Notes: generated by a model not told the origin, from the sequence alone. DNA of 12,634 nucleotides from Actinomycetota bacterium (GCA_003157225.1 PMIZ01000372.1:14569-27202); one strand, 5' to 3'; counted from the stretch's first letter, positions 1-7,307 are shown. Numbers and translations are program-made.

Positions 1-84
1 CGCGCTGGCCAGCGTGTCCTGGTGGCCGTGGCTTCGTTGTTCAGCAGCCTCCTAGCTTTCCGGGTATCTTGGGAAAGCCGATGA
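1..84 (+). CDS. possible 3' end of an upstream gene (partial)
   Basis: Frame 1 is open from the left edge to a TGA at 82-84 and would give a 27-residue tail with a hydrophobic stretch (LVAVASLFSSLLAF). It could be the C-terminus of a membrane protein lying to the left. Other frames in this stretch are also partly open and no family is recognisable, so this is a weak call based only on openness and composition. Confidence 0.15.
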   Translation, partial: RAGQRVLVAVASLFSSLLAFRVSWESR

Positions 85-178
85 CCGAGGAGCCCGACAG
101 GCGACACTACCTTCGGCGCTCTCATAGAGTCCCTACGGCGCGAGCCTCGTTTCTTGTCGCCAGTCCGCAGTGCGTCGG

Positions 179-484
179 ATGTTGACGAGCACGACGCGGC
201 TCGCGTACGTTGGACCTCACACGGGCCCGGACCACTTTGGTGGCCATTCGCAGCCTCCCGGTGTTGTGTACATCGTGTACACGCTATTGCGCGCGACAGG
301 CTCCAAGGTCAACCTGCCCCGTGTTCGACATGGGCGACTGGACACGTAGACAAGCAGCGTATAGAGTCTGAATGTCGCCCAGGCCATCGGAGCCGCCAAG
401 GGCTCGCTCGGTGAGACGACCCAGGCTGGGGATGCACGCAGGAAAGATCAGCCAACCCGGCTGTGGGTCGAGGGAGGAACATGA
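179..484 (+). pseudogene. decayed ORF of unknown family, two in-frame TAG codons
   Basis: One frame reads in a protein-like, GC3-rich way from ATG 179 for 56 codons to a TAG at 347. It meets a second TAG at 362, then continues open (NVAQAIGAAKGSLGE and onwards) to a TGA at 482-484. That TGA overlaps the ATG of the next gene (ATGA at 481-484). The composition and the stop/start overlap suggest an older gene cotranscribed with the one at 481 and now broken. I recognise no domain; the NVAQAIGAAKGSL piece is vaguely helix-turn-helix-like but not enough to assign. The rest of 1-480 shows no supported feature. An alternative is that this is non-coding and the openness is a high-GC artefact. Confidence 0.22.
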
Positions 485-927
485 CTGCAGGCGGCGTTCC
501 GGTCGCAGCATTCACATCGTTCGGAGTCGCGTCCCAGGCGACGCTCGTCTGCCTCTTCGTCGCACGGCGCTGGTGGCCCCGAGTCGCACAACGCTTCGGC
601 TGGCTTGCTTACGCCTTTGCAGAGCTCGGACTGCCGCTTGGACTGTGGCTTCTTGTCCGCGGAGAGTCGTGGAGGCTCTACTTGGGCCCGCTGCTGATGG
701 CGGCGTGGGCGCTGTTCGGAGCTGTTGTGGATCATTGGCGGCCGCGCCAGTGGCGTTCGCCGATCGTATGGAATGTGTTCGCACCCTACCTCGCACTCTA
801 CTTCTTGGCCCAGATGTTCATGTGGTGGCCGCTCTGGTACGTCCTACGAGCTGCTTGGGCGGCCTACCTCGTGTTATTCGTCGCAAACACCGCGTTGAGC
901 GTCCGCGGCCACTTAGACAAGCGCTAG
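481..927 (+). CDS. small integral membrane protein, unknown function
   Basis: Encodes 148 residues. ATG 481 follows AGGGAGG at 471-477 and is preferred to the GTG at 463, which would put the ribosome site inside the gene. The protein is very hydrophobic and rich in Trp, with about five candidate membrane helices near residues 8-28, 41-59, 66-83, 98-115 and 119-139. A basic loop (RRWWPR, 29-34) and a charged loop (DHWRPRQWR, 84-92) separate some of them. The C-terminus is short and charged. I recognise no catalytic motif and do not assign a family. Its stop (TAG 925-927) lies about 35 bases before the HEAT-repeat gene on the same strand, so the two may share a transcript. It is very likely a real gene; its role is unknown. 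Confidence 0.75.
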   Translation: MTAGGVPVAAFTSFGVASQATLVCLFVARRWWPRVAQRFGWLAYAFAELGLPLGLWLLVRGESWRLYLGPLLMAAWALFGAVVDHWRPRQWRSPIVWNVFAPYLALYFLAQMFMWWPLWYVLRAAWAAYLVLFVANTALSVRGHLDKR

Positions 928-963
928 CATGCGTTGTCGGCTGCGCGGGTGGACGCGCGAAAC

Positions 964-1722
964 GTGAGTGACACCGTGTCCAAAGCAGTCGAATACCGTG
1001 CCAAGTTGCGTGCGCTCGATGAGTGGGACGCATATCTGCTGAAGGAATCTGGGCTACCTGGACCGCGCGGCAATCTTGAATTGGCACAGGTGGTCGCGGA
1101 CGAGGGCGACCTTCAACTCTTTCGCCGGTACACGGCCTACGACGCCGACAAAGCCCCGGTGAACTCCCCCTACGAATTCCTCGCCTTCTGCGGCGTCGTG
1201 GGCCTCGGACGTTTGCTCGCCGAAGGCGACACCGACCTGCTGAAGACGCTGCGCACGCACGCGTCCGATCCGCGCTGGCGAACACGCGAAGCGGTGGCCA
1301 TGGCGCTCCAGCGCCTCGGTGACGCAGACATGCCCCGGTTGATCGCGGCTATGCGCGAATGGAGCACGGGCACGCCGCTCGAGCAAAGAGCAGCCGCGGC
1401 CTCCCTGTGTGAACCGAGACTGCTGCGCCGGCCCGAACACGCCCGAGCCGTGCTCGAAATACTGGACACGATCACGTCCTCCGTGGAGCGAGCTGAGAAC
1501 CGCCACGACGACGCGTTCCTCGCGCTACGCAAGGGGCTCGGCTACTGCTGGAGTGTTGCTGTTGTGGCCTTGCCCGGTGAAGGCACCGTCTTGATGGAAC
1601 AGTGGCTGGTCAAGCCCGACAAGGATATCCGGTGGATCATGAGGGAGAACTTGGGCAAGGCCCGACTGGCCCGAATGGATGTCGAATGGGTGGATAGATG
1701 GCGCACGCGAATCGGCAGTTGA
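964..1722 (+). CDS. HEAT-repeat domain protein
   Basis: Encodes about 252 residues from GTG 964. A TTG at 934 or a GTG at 976 are alternative starts, and no ribosome site clearly decides between them; GGTGGA at 949-954 is the nearest. The N-terminal region carries a conserved-looking block (WDAYLLKESGLPGPRGNLEL, then VVADEGD) seen in bacterial proteins annotated as HEAT-repeat domain proteins. The middle reads as paired amphipathic helices of the HEAT/armadillo type, for example DPRWRTREAVAMALQRLGD and the following helix, ending in DKDIRWIMRENLGKARL. Such solenoids act as protein-binding scaffolds, and no enzymatic residues are evident. There is no signal peptide or membrane helix, so it is probably cytoplasmic. 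The short spacing from the upstream membrane protein suggests cotranscription. The partner cannot be told from sequence. Confidence 0.8.
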   Translation: MSDTVSKAVEYRAKLRALDEWDAYLLKESGLPGPRGNLELAQVVADEGDLQLFRRYTAYDADKAPVNSPYEFLAFCGVVGLGRLLAEGDTDLLKTLRTHASDPRWRTREAVAMALQRLGDADMPRLIAAMREWSTGTPLEQRAAAASLCEPRLLRRPEHARAVLEILDTITSSVERAENRHDDAFLALRKGLGYCWSVAVVALPGEGTVLMEQWLVKPDKDIRWIMRENLGKARLARMDVEWVDRWRTRIGS

Positions 1723-1826
1723 CCCGGCCGCGTCCCTCGAAGCGCGGCCCGAGACCGGGGCGCCGATGCTTGAGTCAGCCGTTCTTGCTGTGCCGCTGGG
1801 TACGTCGGCCCCACCGCCGCCATGAG

Positions 1827-2846
1827 GTGCAAGACCATTCGCTCGACAACGATCCGGGCCGCCTACTCCGATACAGGGACTCAATCTATGCGTCGGATCT
1901 GCTTGTGTGCGCAATCACCTACTTCGGTCTATTCACATTCCTGAACGATGGTCCCAAGACCTTTGGTGAGATCTGCGACACGATGCGAATCCAGCCGCGG
2001 CCGGCAGATGTTCTGATGTCGCTTCTTGTGTCCACGGGCTTGGTCGAAACGCGCGGACGTGGATATGAATTGACGGATTTGTCTGCAACGTATCTTGTCA
2101 GCCACAGTCCCGACAGTCTGGTGCCCTACTACGATTCTCTCAAGAACCGTCCGCAATGCGTGGAATTCCGCGAGGTCCTCCAGACCGGAGAGCCCGCAGC
2201 ATGGTCGAGCAAGAATGAGGGCGAGGACTGGACGAAGAGCATGCAGGACCGGGCGTTTGCCGATTCCTTCACCGCGGCCATAGACAGCCGTGGTTCCTTT
2301 CTTGCCCAGAGGCTTGCCGAGAGGCTCGACCTCACCCGACACGCCGCTCTCTTGGACATCGCCGGAGGGTCCGGCGTCTACGCCTGTTCGATCGCGCGTC
2401 TGAATAGCCACGTCGCTGCCACTGTCCTTGAAATCCCGCCCGTGGACCTCGCAGCCACGCGCTCGATTGCATCAAAGGGCATGTCGTCCCGGGTGAACGT
2501 CGTCGCTGGAGACATGTTTGAACAGCTTCCCACCGGCTATGACCTTCATCTGTTTGCCAACGTCTTCCACGATTGGGACATGGACTCCCTGGCAGAACTA
2601 GCCGCCAATTCCTTCAAGAGCTTGACTTCCGGCGGCCTCATACTGGTCTTTGATGCCCATCTGAATGAATTCAAGAATGGCCCCCTTTCCGTCGCAGAGT
2701 ATTCCTGCCTGTTGATGCATTCCACGGAAGGCAAATGCTATTCCACGAAAGAGATCGGCGACATTCTTACCTTCGCCGGTTTCACTCAAATGGAAGTCAC
2801 CGATGTGGCGGCAAATCGGACCTTGATCACCGGAAAGAAGGATTGA
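1827..2846 (+). CDS. SAM-dependent O-methyltransferase (acetylserotonin/hydroxyneurosporene type)
   Basis: A methyltransferase of the O-methyltransferase family 2 architecture (339 residues from GTG 1827). An N-terminal winged-helix dimerisation region (about 8-95) starts with DPGRLLRYRDSIYASDLL. The catalytic Rossmann domain has motif I LDIAGGSG at 176-183, which binds S-adenosylmethionine, and HDWD at 248-251, whose His is at the usual catalytic-base position. A C-terminal block (YSTKEIGDILTFAGF) is typical of the family. The frame is open back to 1698, but the upstream residues are Arg/Pro-rich and family proteins begin near NDPxRLLRYRD, so I use GTG 1827. It lies two bases after the stop of a possible 19-codon ORF (1766-1825); no strong ribosome site is visible. 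The substrate, likely a hydroxylated aromatic small molecule, is unknown. The carboxylesterase follows in the same orientation. Confidence 0.85.
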   Translation: MQDHSLDNDPGRLLRYRDSIYASDLLVCAITYFGLFTFLNDGPKTFGEICDTMRIQPRPADVLMSLLVSTGLVETRGRGYELTDLSATYLVSHSPDSLVPYYDSLKNRPQCVEFREVLQTGEPAAWSSKNEGEDWTKSMQDRAFADSFTAAIDSRGSFLAQRLAERLDLTRHAALLDIAGGSGVYACSIARLNSHVAATVLEIPPVDLAATRSIASKGMSSRVNVVAGDMFEQLPTGYDLHLFANVFHDWDMDSLAELAANSFKSLTSGGLILVFDAHLNEFKNGPLSVAEYSCLLMHSTEGKCYSTKEIGDILTFAGFTQMEVTDVAANRTLITGKKD

Positions 2847-2856
2847 GGTCCGTAGC

Positions 2857-2925
2857 ATGAGCAACTCGCCAGAGGCGACCGCGAAAATGTGGACGAGGCC
2901 AATGACAGGGAGGATAGATCGATGA
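2857..2925 (+). CDS. 22-residue ORF coupled to the carboxylesterase gene
   Basis: ATG 2857 follows GAGG at 2845-2848 (8-base spacing), which itself overlaps the stop of the methyltransferase gene. The ORF ends with TGA 2923-2925, overlapping the esterase ATG 2922 as ATGA. The peptide is MSNSPEATAKMWTRPMTGRI followed by two residues. Its start spacing and stop/start overlap fit a translational-coupling leader between the two enzymes. It has no recognisable domain and may be a chance ORF. Confidence 0.35.
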   Translation: MSNSPEATAKMWTRPMTGRIDR

Positions 2926-4466
2926 GTGGTACCGAGAAGGCGACGGTCACGCTGTCCATCGGCGAACTGGAGGGCGTTCGGCGCGATGGGTTGTGTCTCT
3001 TCAAAGGCGTTCCCTACGCGGCTGCGCCCGTAGGACCCCGACGGTGGATGCCGCCGCAACCGATCGAACCTTGGCAGGGAGTGTATCGGGCCGACAAGTT
3101 CCGCGAAATCGCTCCCCAGAACCCCATGATCGGCGGACCGAACCCGGAAGAGCCTGAACCCCAGAGCGAAGACTGCCTCTTTCTCAATATCTACTCCCCC
3201 GGCTTGGACGATGCCCGGCGGCCGGTCATGGTCTGGATCCATGGCGGTGCGTTCGCCTTCGGCTCCGGTTCCTCACCCATGAATGAGGCGAGCGGTTTGG
3301 CCAGGCGCAACGATGTGGTCGTCGTTACCGTGAACTACCGCCTGAACCTGCTGGGCTTCTTGAATCTGAGCGAGGTAACCGGCGGCAAGATCCCGGCCAC
3401 GGGCAACGAGGGTTTGCTCGATCAGGCGGCTGCCTTGCGCTGGGTACGCGATCACATTTCCACTTTCGGCGGCGATCCGAACAACGTGACAGTGTTCGGC
3501 GAATCCGCCGGCGCCATGAGTATCGCCTGTCTGCTGGTTATGCCCGCTGCCAAGGGACTGTTCCACAAAGCCATACTGGAAAGCGGCGTCGGTTCCACGG
3601 CAACACCAGTGTCCGATGCCATAGCGGTCGCCAAGCTGTTCTTGGAAGTGCTGGGCATCGCCGCCGATGACACCGACGCGCTCCGCCGGCTGACCGTCGA
3701 GCAATTGCTGGCCGCTGAACTGACCATGCGCGTACGCCTGGCCAGCCCGTGGGAGCCGATGCGCATCACGGCCACAGCCCCGGTCGTGGACGGCCGCGTG
3801 ATCCCAGACGTGCCGAGTCGGCTGTCTGCCCAGGGTGCATCGAAGGATATCCCCATGATCATCGGCACCAACCTCGAGGAGTGGAAACTGTTCGACCTGG
3901 CCGATCCGAACAAGGACAAGCTCGATCGTGCCGAAGTCGTCCGGCGCCTGTCCGAATTCGTGCCCGCCGATCTGGCGGCCAACGTCTATGAGCGGTACGC
4001 CCAGGCCCGTGCTCGGCGTAACGAGGACACCACTGCCCCAGAGATCTCTACGGCCATCAACTCCGACCTGATGTTTCGCATGCCGGCCCTACAGTTGGTC
4101 CAAGCGCAGTTGAGAAACAACCCTCAGGTCTACAACTACCTGTTCACCTACAAGTCGCCCGTCATGGGCGGCATTTTCGGAGCCTGCCACGCCCTTGAGA
4201 TAGGGTTCGTCTTCGGCACCCATGATGACTTCTTCTGCGGCACCGGCGCAGCCGCCGATGAGCTATCCCGATGCATCCAGGACGCGTGGACCTCGTTTGC
4301 GAGGACGGGCAAGCCCAACTGCGGCTCCATGGGTGACTGGCCGACCTATGGTGACAAGCGCTGGACCATGCTGATCGATACCCCGTGCCGGCTCGAGGCC
4401 GCACCTTATGAGGAAGAACGAAGAGCCTGGGACGAAGTGGGTGAGCTGAGCAATATTCTGCTGTGA
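2922..4466 (+). CDS. type-B carboxylesterase / lipase family (alpha/beta hydrolase)
   Basis: Hydrolyses carboxylic esters; 514 residues, normal for the family. ATG 2922 is chosen because AGGGAGG at 2907-2913 lies 8 bases upstream; the GTG at 2889 would bury that site. Landmarks in order: the EDCLFLNIY family signature near residues 83-91, the oxyanion-hole HGGAF starting at H107, the nucleophile elbow GESAG with Ser195, the acidic member in GTNLEEW (E320 by comparison with p-nitrobenzyl esterase), and catalytic His423 in GACHALEIGF. The triad is therefore complete and the enzyme should be active. No signal peptide is visible, so it is probably cytoplasmic. It follows an O-methyltransferase through an ATGA-overlapping mini-ORF, suggesting the two act in one pathway, perhaps tailoring or degrading an aromatic ester. 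That pathway is inference. Confidence 0.93.
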   Translation: MSGTEKATVTLSIGELEGVRRDGLCLFKGVPYAAAPVGPRRWMPPQPIEPWQGVYRADKFREIAPQNPMIGGPNPEEPEPQSEDCLFLNIYSPGLDDARRPVMVWIHGGAFAFGSGSSPMNEASGLARRNDVVVVTVNYRLNLLGFLNLSEVTGGKIPATGNEGLLDQAAALRWVRDHISTFGGDPNNVTVFGESAGAMSIACLLVMPAAKGLFHKAILESGVGSTATPVSDAIAVAKLFLEVLGIAADDTDALRRLTVEQLLAAELTMRVRLASPWEPMRITATAPVVDGRVIPDVPSRLSAQGASKDIPMIIGTNLEEWKLFDLADPNKDKLDRAEVVRRLSEFVPADLAANVYERYAQARARRNEDTTAPEISTAINSDLMFRMPALQLVQAQLRNNPQVYNYLFTYKSPVMGGIFGACHALEIGFVFGTHDDFFCGTGAAADELSRCIQDAWTSFARTGKPNCGSMGDWPTYGDKRWTMLIDTPCRLEAAPYEEERRAWDEVGELSNILL

Positions 4467-4489
4467 GCCTCTGAATGGAACAGAGTTTC

Positions 4490-4518
4490 TTGACAAAGAA
4501 TGCCCAGTCACTCTTAAT
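4490..4518 (+). promoter_or_regulatory. sigma70-type promoter for the DUF3068/PorA-family gene
   Basis: TTGACA (4490-4495) is a perfect -35 box. After a 17-base spacer comes CTTAAT (4513-4518), a 4 of 6 match to TATAAT. It lies just past the esterase stop and about 80 bases before the GTG at 4599, so the next gene would start its own transcript. Confidence 0.5.
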
Positions 4519-4547
4519 GCCCCTACAGTCCGTCGCATGCGCGCGTT

Positions 4548-4561
4548 CTCTGCATGCAGAG
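4548..4561. promoter_or_regulatory. 14-bp perfect palindrome, possible operator
   Basis: CTCTGCATGCAGAG is a perfect palindrome between the predicted transcription start and the ribosome site of the DUF3068 gene. A smaller palindrome, CGCATGCG (4534-4541), shares the GCATGC core 17 bases upstream. The position suits a repressor site, but one such palindrome per window is not far from chance. Confidence 0.3.
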
Positions 4562-4598
4562 TTCCTGAATAGGTCCTTGATGCGAGGAGGGGATTTGC

Positions 4599-5801
4599 GT
4601 GGGTAAGAAGAGCAGCATCGCGTTTGGCGTCGTGGGTATCGTGTTGGTTGTGGTGGCGATCGTGTGGTGGGTCGCGATAGGGCCAGCGATGATCAAGCTG
4701 CCGAGCAACATCGATTCCCCCATGACTTTCGAGGGGAAGCTGACCCAGTACATCGACTCCGCGACCCAGCAGCCGCTCGCGGCCGGCCAGGAGGTGGTCA
4801 TCCCCTTCACCGCGGTCCGCACCTTCTCCTCGCTCGCTGACCTCTACACCTCGAGCGTGGCTGTCTGCCAGGACAGTACCGTCATGACCGTTGGCGGGCA
4901 GGCGCAGCCGGCCCAGGTCTTTTACGACCCCCTCGATCGCAAGACCCGTAAGTACGTCAAGAGCGACCAGTCCTGGGCCTACGACAAGGCCATCGTGCTG
5001 AACGACCGCGTCGGTCACTACGGCCCCCTCTTCCCCGGTGGCCTCAAGGTCGGGGACACGGTCTCCGCCTTCTTCGACGACATCAACGCGGCGTTCGATC
5101 TGCCAGTTGCGGAAAAGATCGACAACTGGGAGGGGTTAGGGGTCACAGCGCTGAAGATCGACGCGGCGCACCCGGTCACCGAGTACTACCCGGCCGTCGC
5201 GCAGGCGTTCCTGGGAAGCCAGGGCTTACCCATGCAATTGACCTTCGAGCAGCTCACCGCCCAACTGAAGGCGAAAGGACTCGATCTCGGCGCCCTGTTG
5301 ACCGGGCTTGCAACCGTGGCGACCCCTGCTGATATGCAGTCCCTACAGGCGATGACCCAACAGCCGGTCAAGCTGATCTACAGGCAAGAAGGCAAAGACA
5401 TCGTATACATCGAGCAGAAGACCGGCGCCACGATCGGCGCCACCCTCAACCGTACGACCTCCATGGAGATCGACACCTCCCCGCTCCTCCAAGCCTTCAC
5501 GATCATCGGCAAATACTCCACCGACCCCACCGTCGGCCCGGCCATCAAGGCCGTGATGCAGGCAGCCGGTCAGTTGGCGCTAGCACCGCCCACCAAGGTG
5601 TTCAACCAGAACATGAGCATCATCAAGACCAGCGAGGCGAGTCTCGTCAAGGACGCCAAGAAGAACATTCCCCTGCTGGCTTTGGCCAAGCTCTGGATAC
5701 CGCTGATCATAGTGATCGTCGGGGTCATCCTCTTGATCGTCGGCGGCTATCTGTTGCTGAGGGCACGCAAGCCCGCGGCGGCCGGCCCCAACCAGGGATA
5801 G
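4599..5801 (+). CDS. DUF3068 / PorA-family membrane-anchored protein
   Basis: A 400-residue protein of the DUF3068 family, often labelled 'porin PorA family' in Actinobacteria. GTG 4599 is supported by AGGAGGGG at 4585-4592 with 6-base spacing. Layout: a short cytoplasmic tip, an N-terminal membrane helix (about 5-28), a long extracytoplasmic beta-rich region of over 300 residues, then a second helix near 366-387 followed by a basic tail (RARK), so both ends should be cytoplasmic. Family-like features include the LPSNIDSPMTFEGKLTQYID stretch after the first helix and repeated YxD/threonine-rich segments. The gene has its own likely promoter and a palindromic leader. The family is associated with the cell envelope and its biochemical function is not settled; the porin label should be treated with caution, since two transmembrane helices are not an outer-membrane barrel. 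Confidence 0.85.
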   Translation: MGKKSSIAFGVVGIVLVVVAIVWWVAIGPAMIKLPSNIDSPMTFEGKLTQYIDSATQQPLAAGQEVVIPFTAVRTFSSLADLYTSSVAVCQDSTVMTVGGQAQPAQVFYDPLDRKTRKYVKSDQSWAYDKAIVLNDRVGHYGPLFPGGLKVGDTVSAFFDDINAAFDLPVAEKIDNWEGLGVTALKIDAAHPVTEYYPAVAQAFLGSQGLPMQLTFEQLTAQLKAKGLDLGALLTGLATVATPADMQSLQAMTQQPVKLIYRQEGKDIVYIEQKTGATIGATLNRTTSMEIDTSPLLQAFTIIGKYSTDPTVGPAIKAVMQAAGQLALAPPTKVFNQNMSIIKTSEASLVKDAKKNIPLLALAKLWIPLIIVIVGVILLIVGGYLLLRARKPAAAGPNQG

Positions 5802-5918
5802 CCGCAAGCAGATCGCGAGAGCGGCGATCATTCGAACATGGCCGCGTTCTCAGGCATCGGGCGAGCCTCGGCCGATGCCGCCATACGCTGGGACGACGGA
5901 GTCGATCGGGGGTACCGA

Positions 5919-6131
5919 ATGGAGCAGAGGCTGACGATCGTCGGCTTGGGCGTCGGAGACGTTGCAACCGCGCTCGGGTTCTATCGCGACGGCCTCGGGT
6001 GGACCCCCTCCTTAGCACGCAGCGGCTACTTCGCCGATCTCGACGGCCACCCGTGGGAGATCGCTTGGGTGCCCTCGCTGCCAATCGAACACGGGGTACT
6101 CGCCACCGACTGGTGGCGACCGGCGGGCTAG
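5919..6131 (+). pseudogene. VOC / glyoxalase-like protein with an internal deletion
   Basis: ATG 5919 (GGGG at 5908-5911 just upstream) begins a 70-residue ORF with a standard VOC-family start (MEQRLTIVGLGVGDVATAL, then FYRDGLGW). It then jumps directly to the family's C-terminal signature (SGYFADLDGHPWEIAWVP). Intact single-domain members of this type are about 120-140 residues, with a beta-strand-rich middle between these two parts. That middle, roughly 60-70 residues, is missing here without loss of frame. The metal-binding and substrate pocket normally formed across both halves cannot be complete, so I call it a non-functional remnant. An in-frame upstream ATG (5838) exists but does not fit family starts. 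A methyltransferase gene follows after 19 bases. Confidence 0.6.
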
Positions 6132-6150
6132 GAAACAGAAAGGTGCGCTC

Positions 6151-6909
6151 GTGGGCGGCTATTTGGAAGACATGGGACCGTACTGGACGAACCGCTTCCG
6201 CAAGGAAGCCAGAATCTGGGGGGACACGCCCAGCAATACCGCCTATCAGGCATTGGAGCTCTTTCAGCGGCTAGGGTTTCATGACGTGCTTGTTCCCGGC
6301 TCCGGCTACGGAAGGAACACCAGGCTGTTCTCGTCCGCCGGATTCAACGTTACAGGCGTGGAGATATCCGATGAGGCCGGTTCGCTCGCCGACGGATACG
6401 ACCCAAGTACCAAGGTGCGCTGCGGCTCCGTACTGGATGTAGCCTTCGAGGACGCCAGCTTTGATGCCGTCTACTGCTTCAATGTGCTCCATCTGTTCAG
6501 GGAGAGTGAACGAACGCTGTTGGTGGACAAGTGCTATCGGGAACTGAGGGTGAATGGCATCTGCTTCTTCGTGGTCTTCTCTGAGCAAGAGGAGAGTCGC
6601 GGGAGGGGTGAGGAAGTAGAGGAGAACACCTTCGAGAGCAAGCCCGGCAGGCCGGTGCACTACTTCTCCGGAGGTGATTTGCGCCATCATTTCAAACGGT
6701 TCGAGGTGCTTGACGACGGTCTCGTGGACGATCCCGAAGACCACGGCGATTCTGGCCCGCACATTCATCGTCTACGGTACATCGCCTGCAGAAAGGCCGC
6801 AGTGCGCACATGCGCCGACTGTGCCGACTATTCCTGTTCCGCGCTGGACGAGATTCTGCGAGTGGCTCCGGGGGCGAAGGCCAATCTCGACGGACTGACG
6901 AGCAACTAG
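6151..6909 (+). CDS. class I SAM-dependent methyltransferase with DUF3795-like Cys-rich C-terminus
   Basis: Encodes 252 residues. GTG 6151 follows AAAGG at 6139-6143; the in-frame ATG 6172 is an alternative start. The N-terminal block (YWTNRFRKEARIWGDTPSNT) and VPGSGYGRNT, with the glycine loop around G50-G54, identify a small-molecule type methyltransferase. The acidic residue after strand 2 is E71 in VEIS, and FDAVYCFNVLHLF is motif IV. After the fold ends, near residue 210, the chain carries C213 and then C221-x2-C224-x4-C229 followed by an alpha-helical ALDEILRVAPGAKANLDGL. That resembles the C-terminal cysteine motif of DUF3795 proteins, which suggests a metal-binding tail fused to the methyltransferase. 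The substrate is unknown; a thiol, metal or metalloid target is possible but is inference. Confidence 0.82.
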   Translation: MGGYLEDMGPYWTNRFRKEARIWGDTPSNTAYQALELFQRLGFHDVLVPGSGYGRNTRLFSSAGFNVTGVEISDEAGSLADGYDPSTKVRCGSVLDVAFEDASFDAVYCFNVLHLFRESERTLLVDKCYRELRVNGICFFVVFSEQEESRGRGEEVEENTFESKPGRPVHYFSGGDLRHHFKRFEVLDDGLVDDPEDHGDSGPHIHRLRYIACRKAAVRTCADCADYSCSALDEILRVAPGAKANLDGLTSN

Positions 6910-7071
6910 CCCCCGGGAGCAGATGAAACGAGGTGAGGCCTCTTTGGTCGAAGACCCTTTATCGCGAGGATGGTCAGCCACGCGCGACTGCTGGGGCCAC
7001 GCTCGCTGAGTCCGCCTTCATGATCCGCCTCGTGCCCCGAGCAGACCGATTCGGTGCCACCGGCGCTCGAG

Positions 7072-7248
7072 ATGGCCTTGCGAACGATGCCCAGTGGGCT
7101 TGAAACCTACCTAGCGCTTCCGCACTCGCGCCGCAGATAGATGCTCCGCTCGGTACTGTCGGCAAAGGGCGAAGCTACTCGCGAGCGCCGTATCGCGGTG
7201 ATCCTGAGAGAGGTGCGCTGCTTCGCTTTGGAGGAGTCATCGTCATGA
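7072..7248 (+). pseudogene. possible YdeI/OmdA-like C-terminal remnant with in-frame TAG
   Basis: One frame reads LETYLALPHSRRR, a TAG at 7138-7140, then MLRSVLSAKGEATRERRIAV and on to a TGA at 7246-7248. The pattern S-x-RR...I/L..AK..ATR.RRI resembles the C-terminal helices of YdeI/OmpD-associated (OmdA) proteins, where a Glu often stands at the TAG position. Part after the TAG (ATG 7141) could be translated as a 35-residue ORF whose stop overlaps the next ORF (ATGA at 7245). The rest of 6910-7071 holds nothing I can support. The match is by eye and short. Confidence 0.28.
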
Positions 7249-7307
7249 GTAGGGAGAAGGGTGCGCCGGAAGGGATTCAAGAAGAAGCTGTGAAAGGGTC
7301 TGTATGA
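7245..7307 (+). CDS. 20-residue ORF coupled to the downstream membrane-protein gene
   Basis: ATG 7245 is preceded by a strong ribosome site, GGAGGAG at 7230-7236, with 8-base spacing. The peptide MSREKGAPEGIQEEAVKGSV ends at TGA 7305-7307, overlapping the next ATG (7304) as ATGA. The strong start signal and the overlap favour a translated leader or small protein that couples translation of the following gene. No domain or attenuator structure is recognised. Confidence 0.4.
   Translation: MSREKGAPEGIQEEAVKGSV

Noticed and set aside
266..282. GTGTACA-TCG-TGTACAC inverted repeat resembling an operator
   Set aside because: It lies within the gene-like frame as repeated Val-Tyr codons (VVYIVYT) and no gene start or promoter is close enough to make an operator convincing.
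818..1285. Long minus-strand ORF of 155 codons
   Set aside because: Arg-rich translation antisense to two well-supported genes; a high-GC shadow frame. The same applies to the other long minus-strand ORFs, e.g. 10999-11889 and 4263-5018.
1698..1826. N-terminal extension of the O-methyltransferase back to 1698
   Set aside because: The extension is Arg/Pro-rich, overlaps the HEAT-repeat gene and is not found in the family layout, which begins near residue NDPGRLLRYRD.
4469..4485. CTCTG/CAGAG hairpin followed by TTT after the esterase, as a terminator
   Set aside because: The stem is only 5 bp with a 7-base loop, and its tail overlaps a good -35 box.
5811..5829. GATCGC/GCGATC hairpin after the DUF3068 gene, as a terminator
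   Set aside because: Six-bp stem with no T-run; too weak to annotate.
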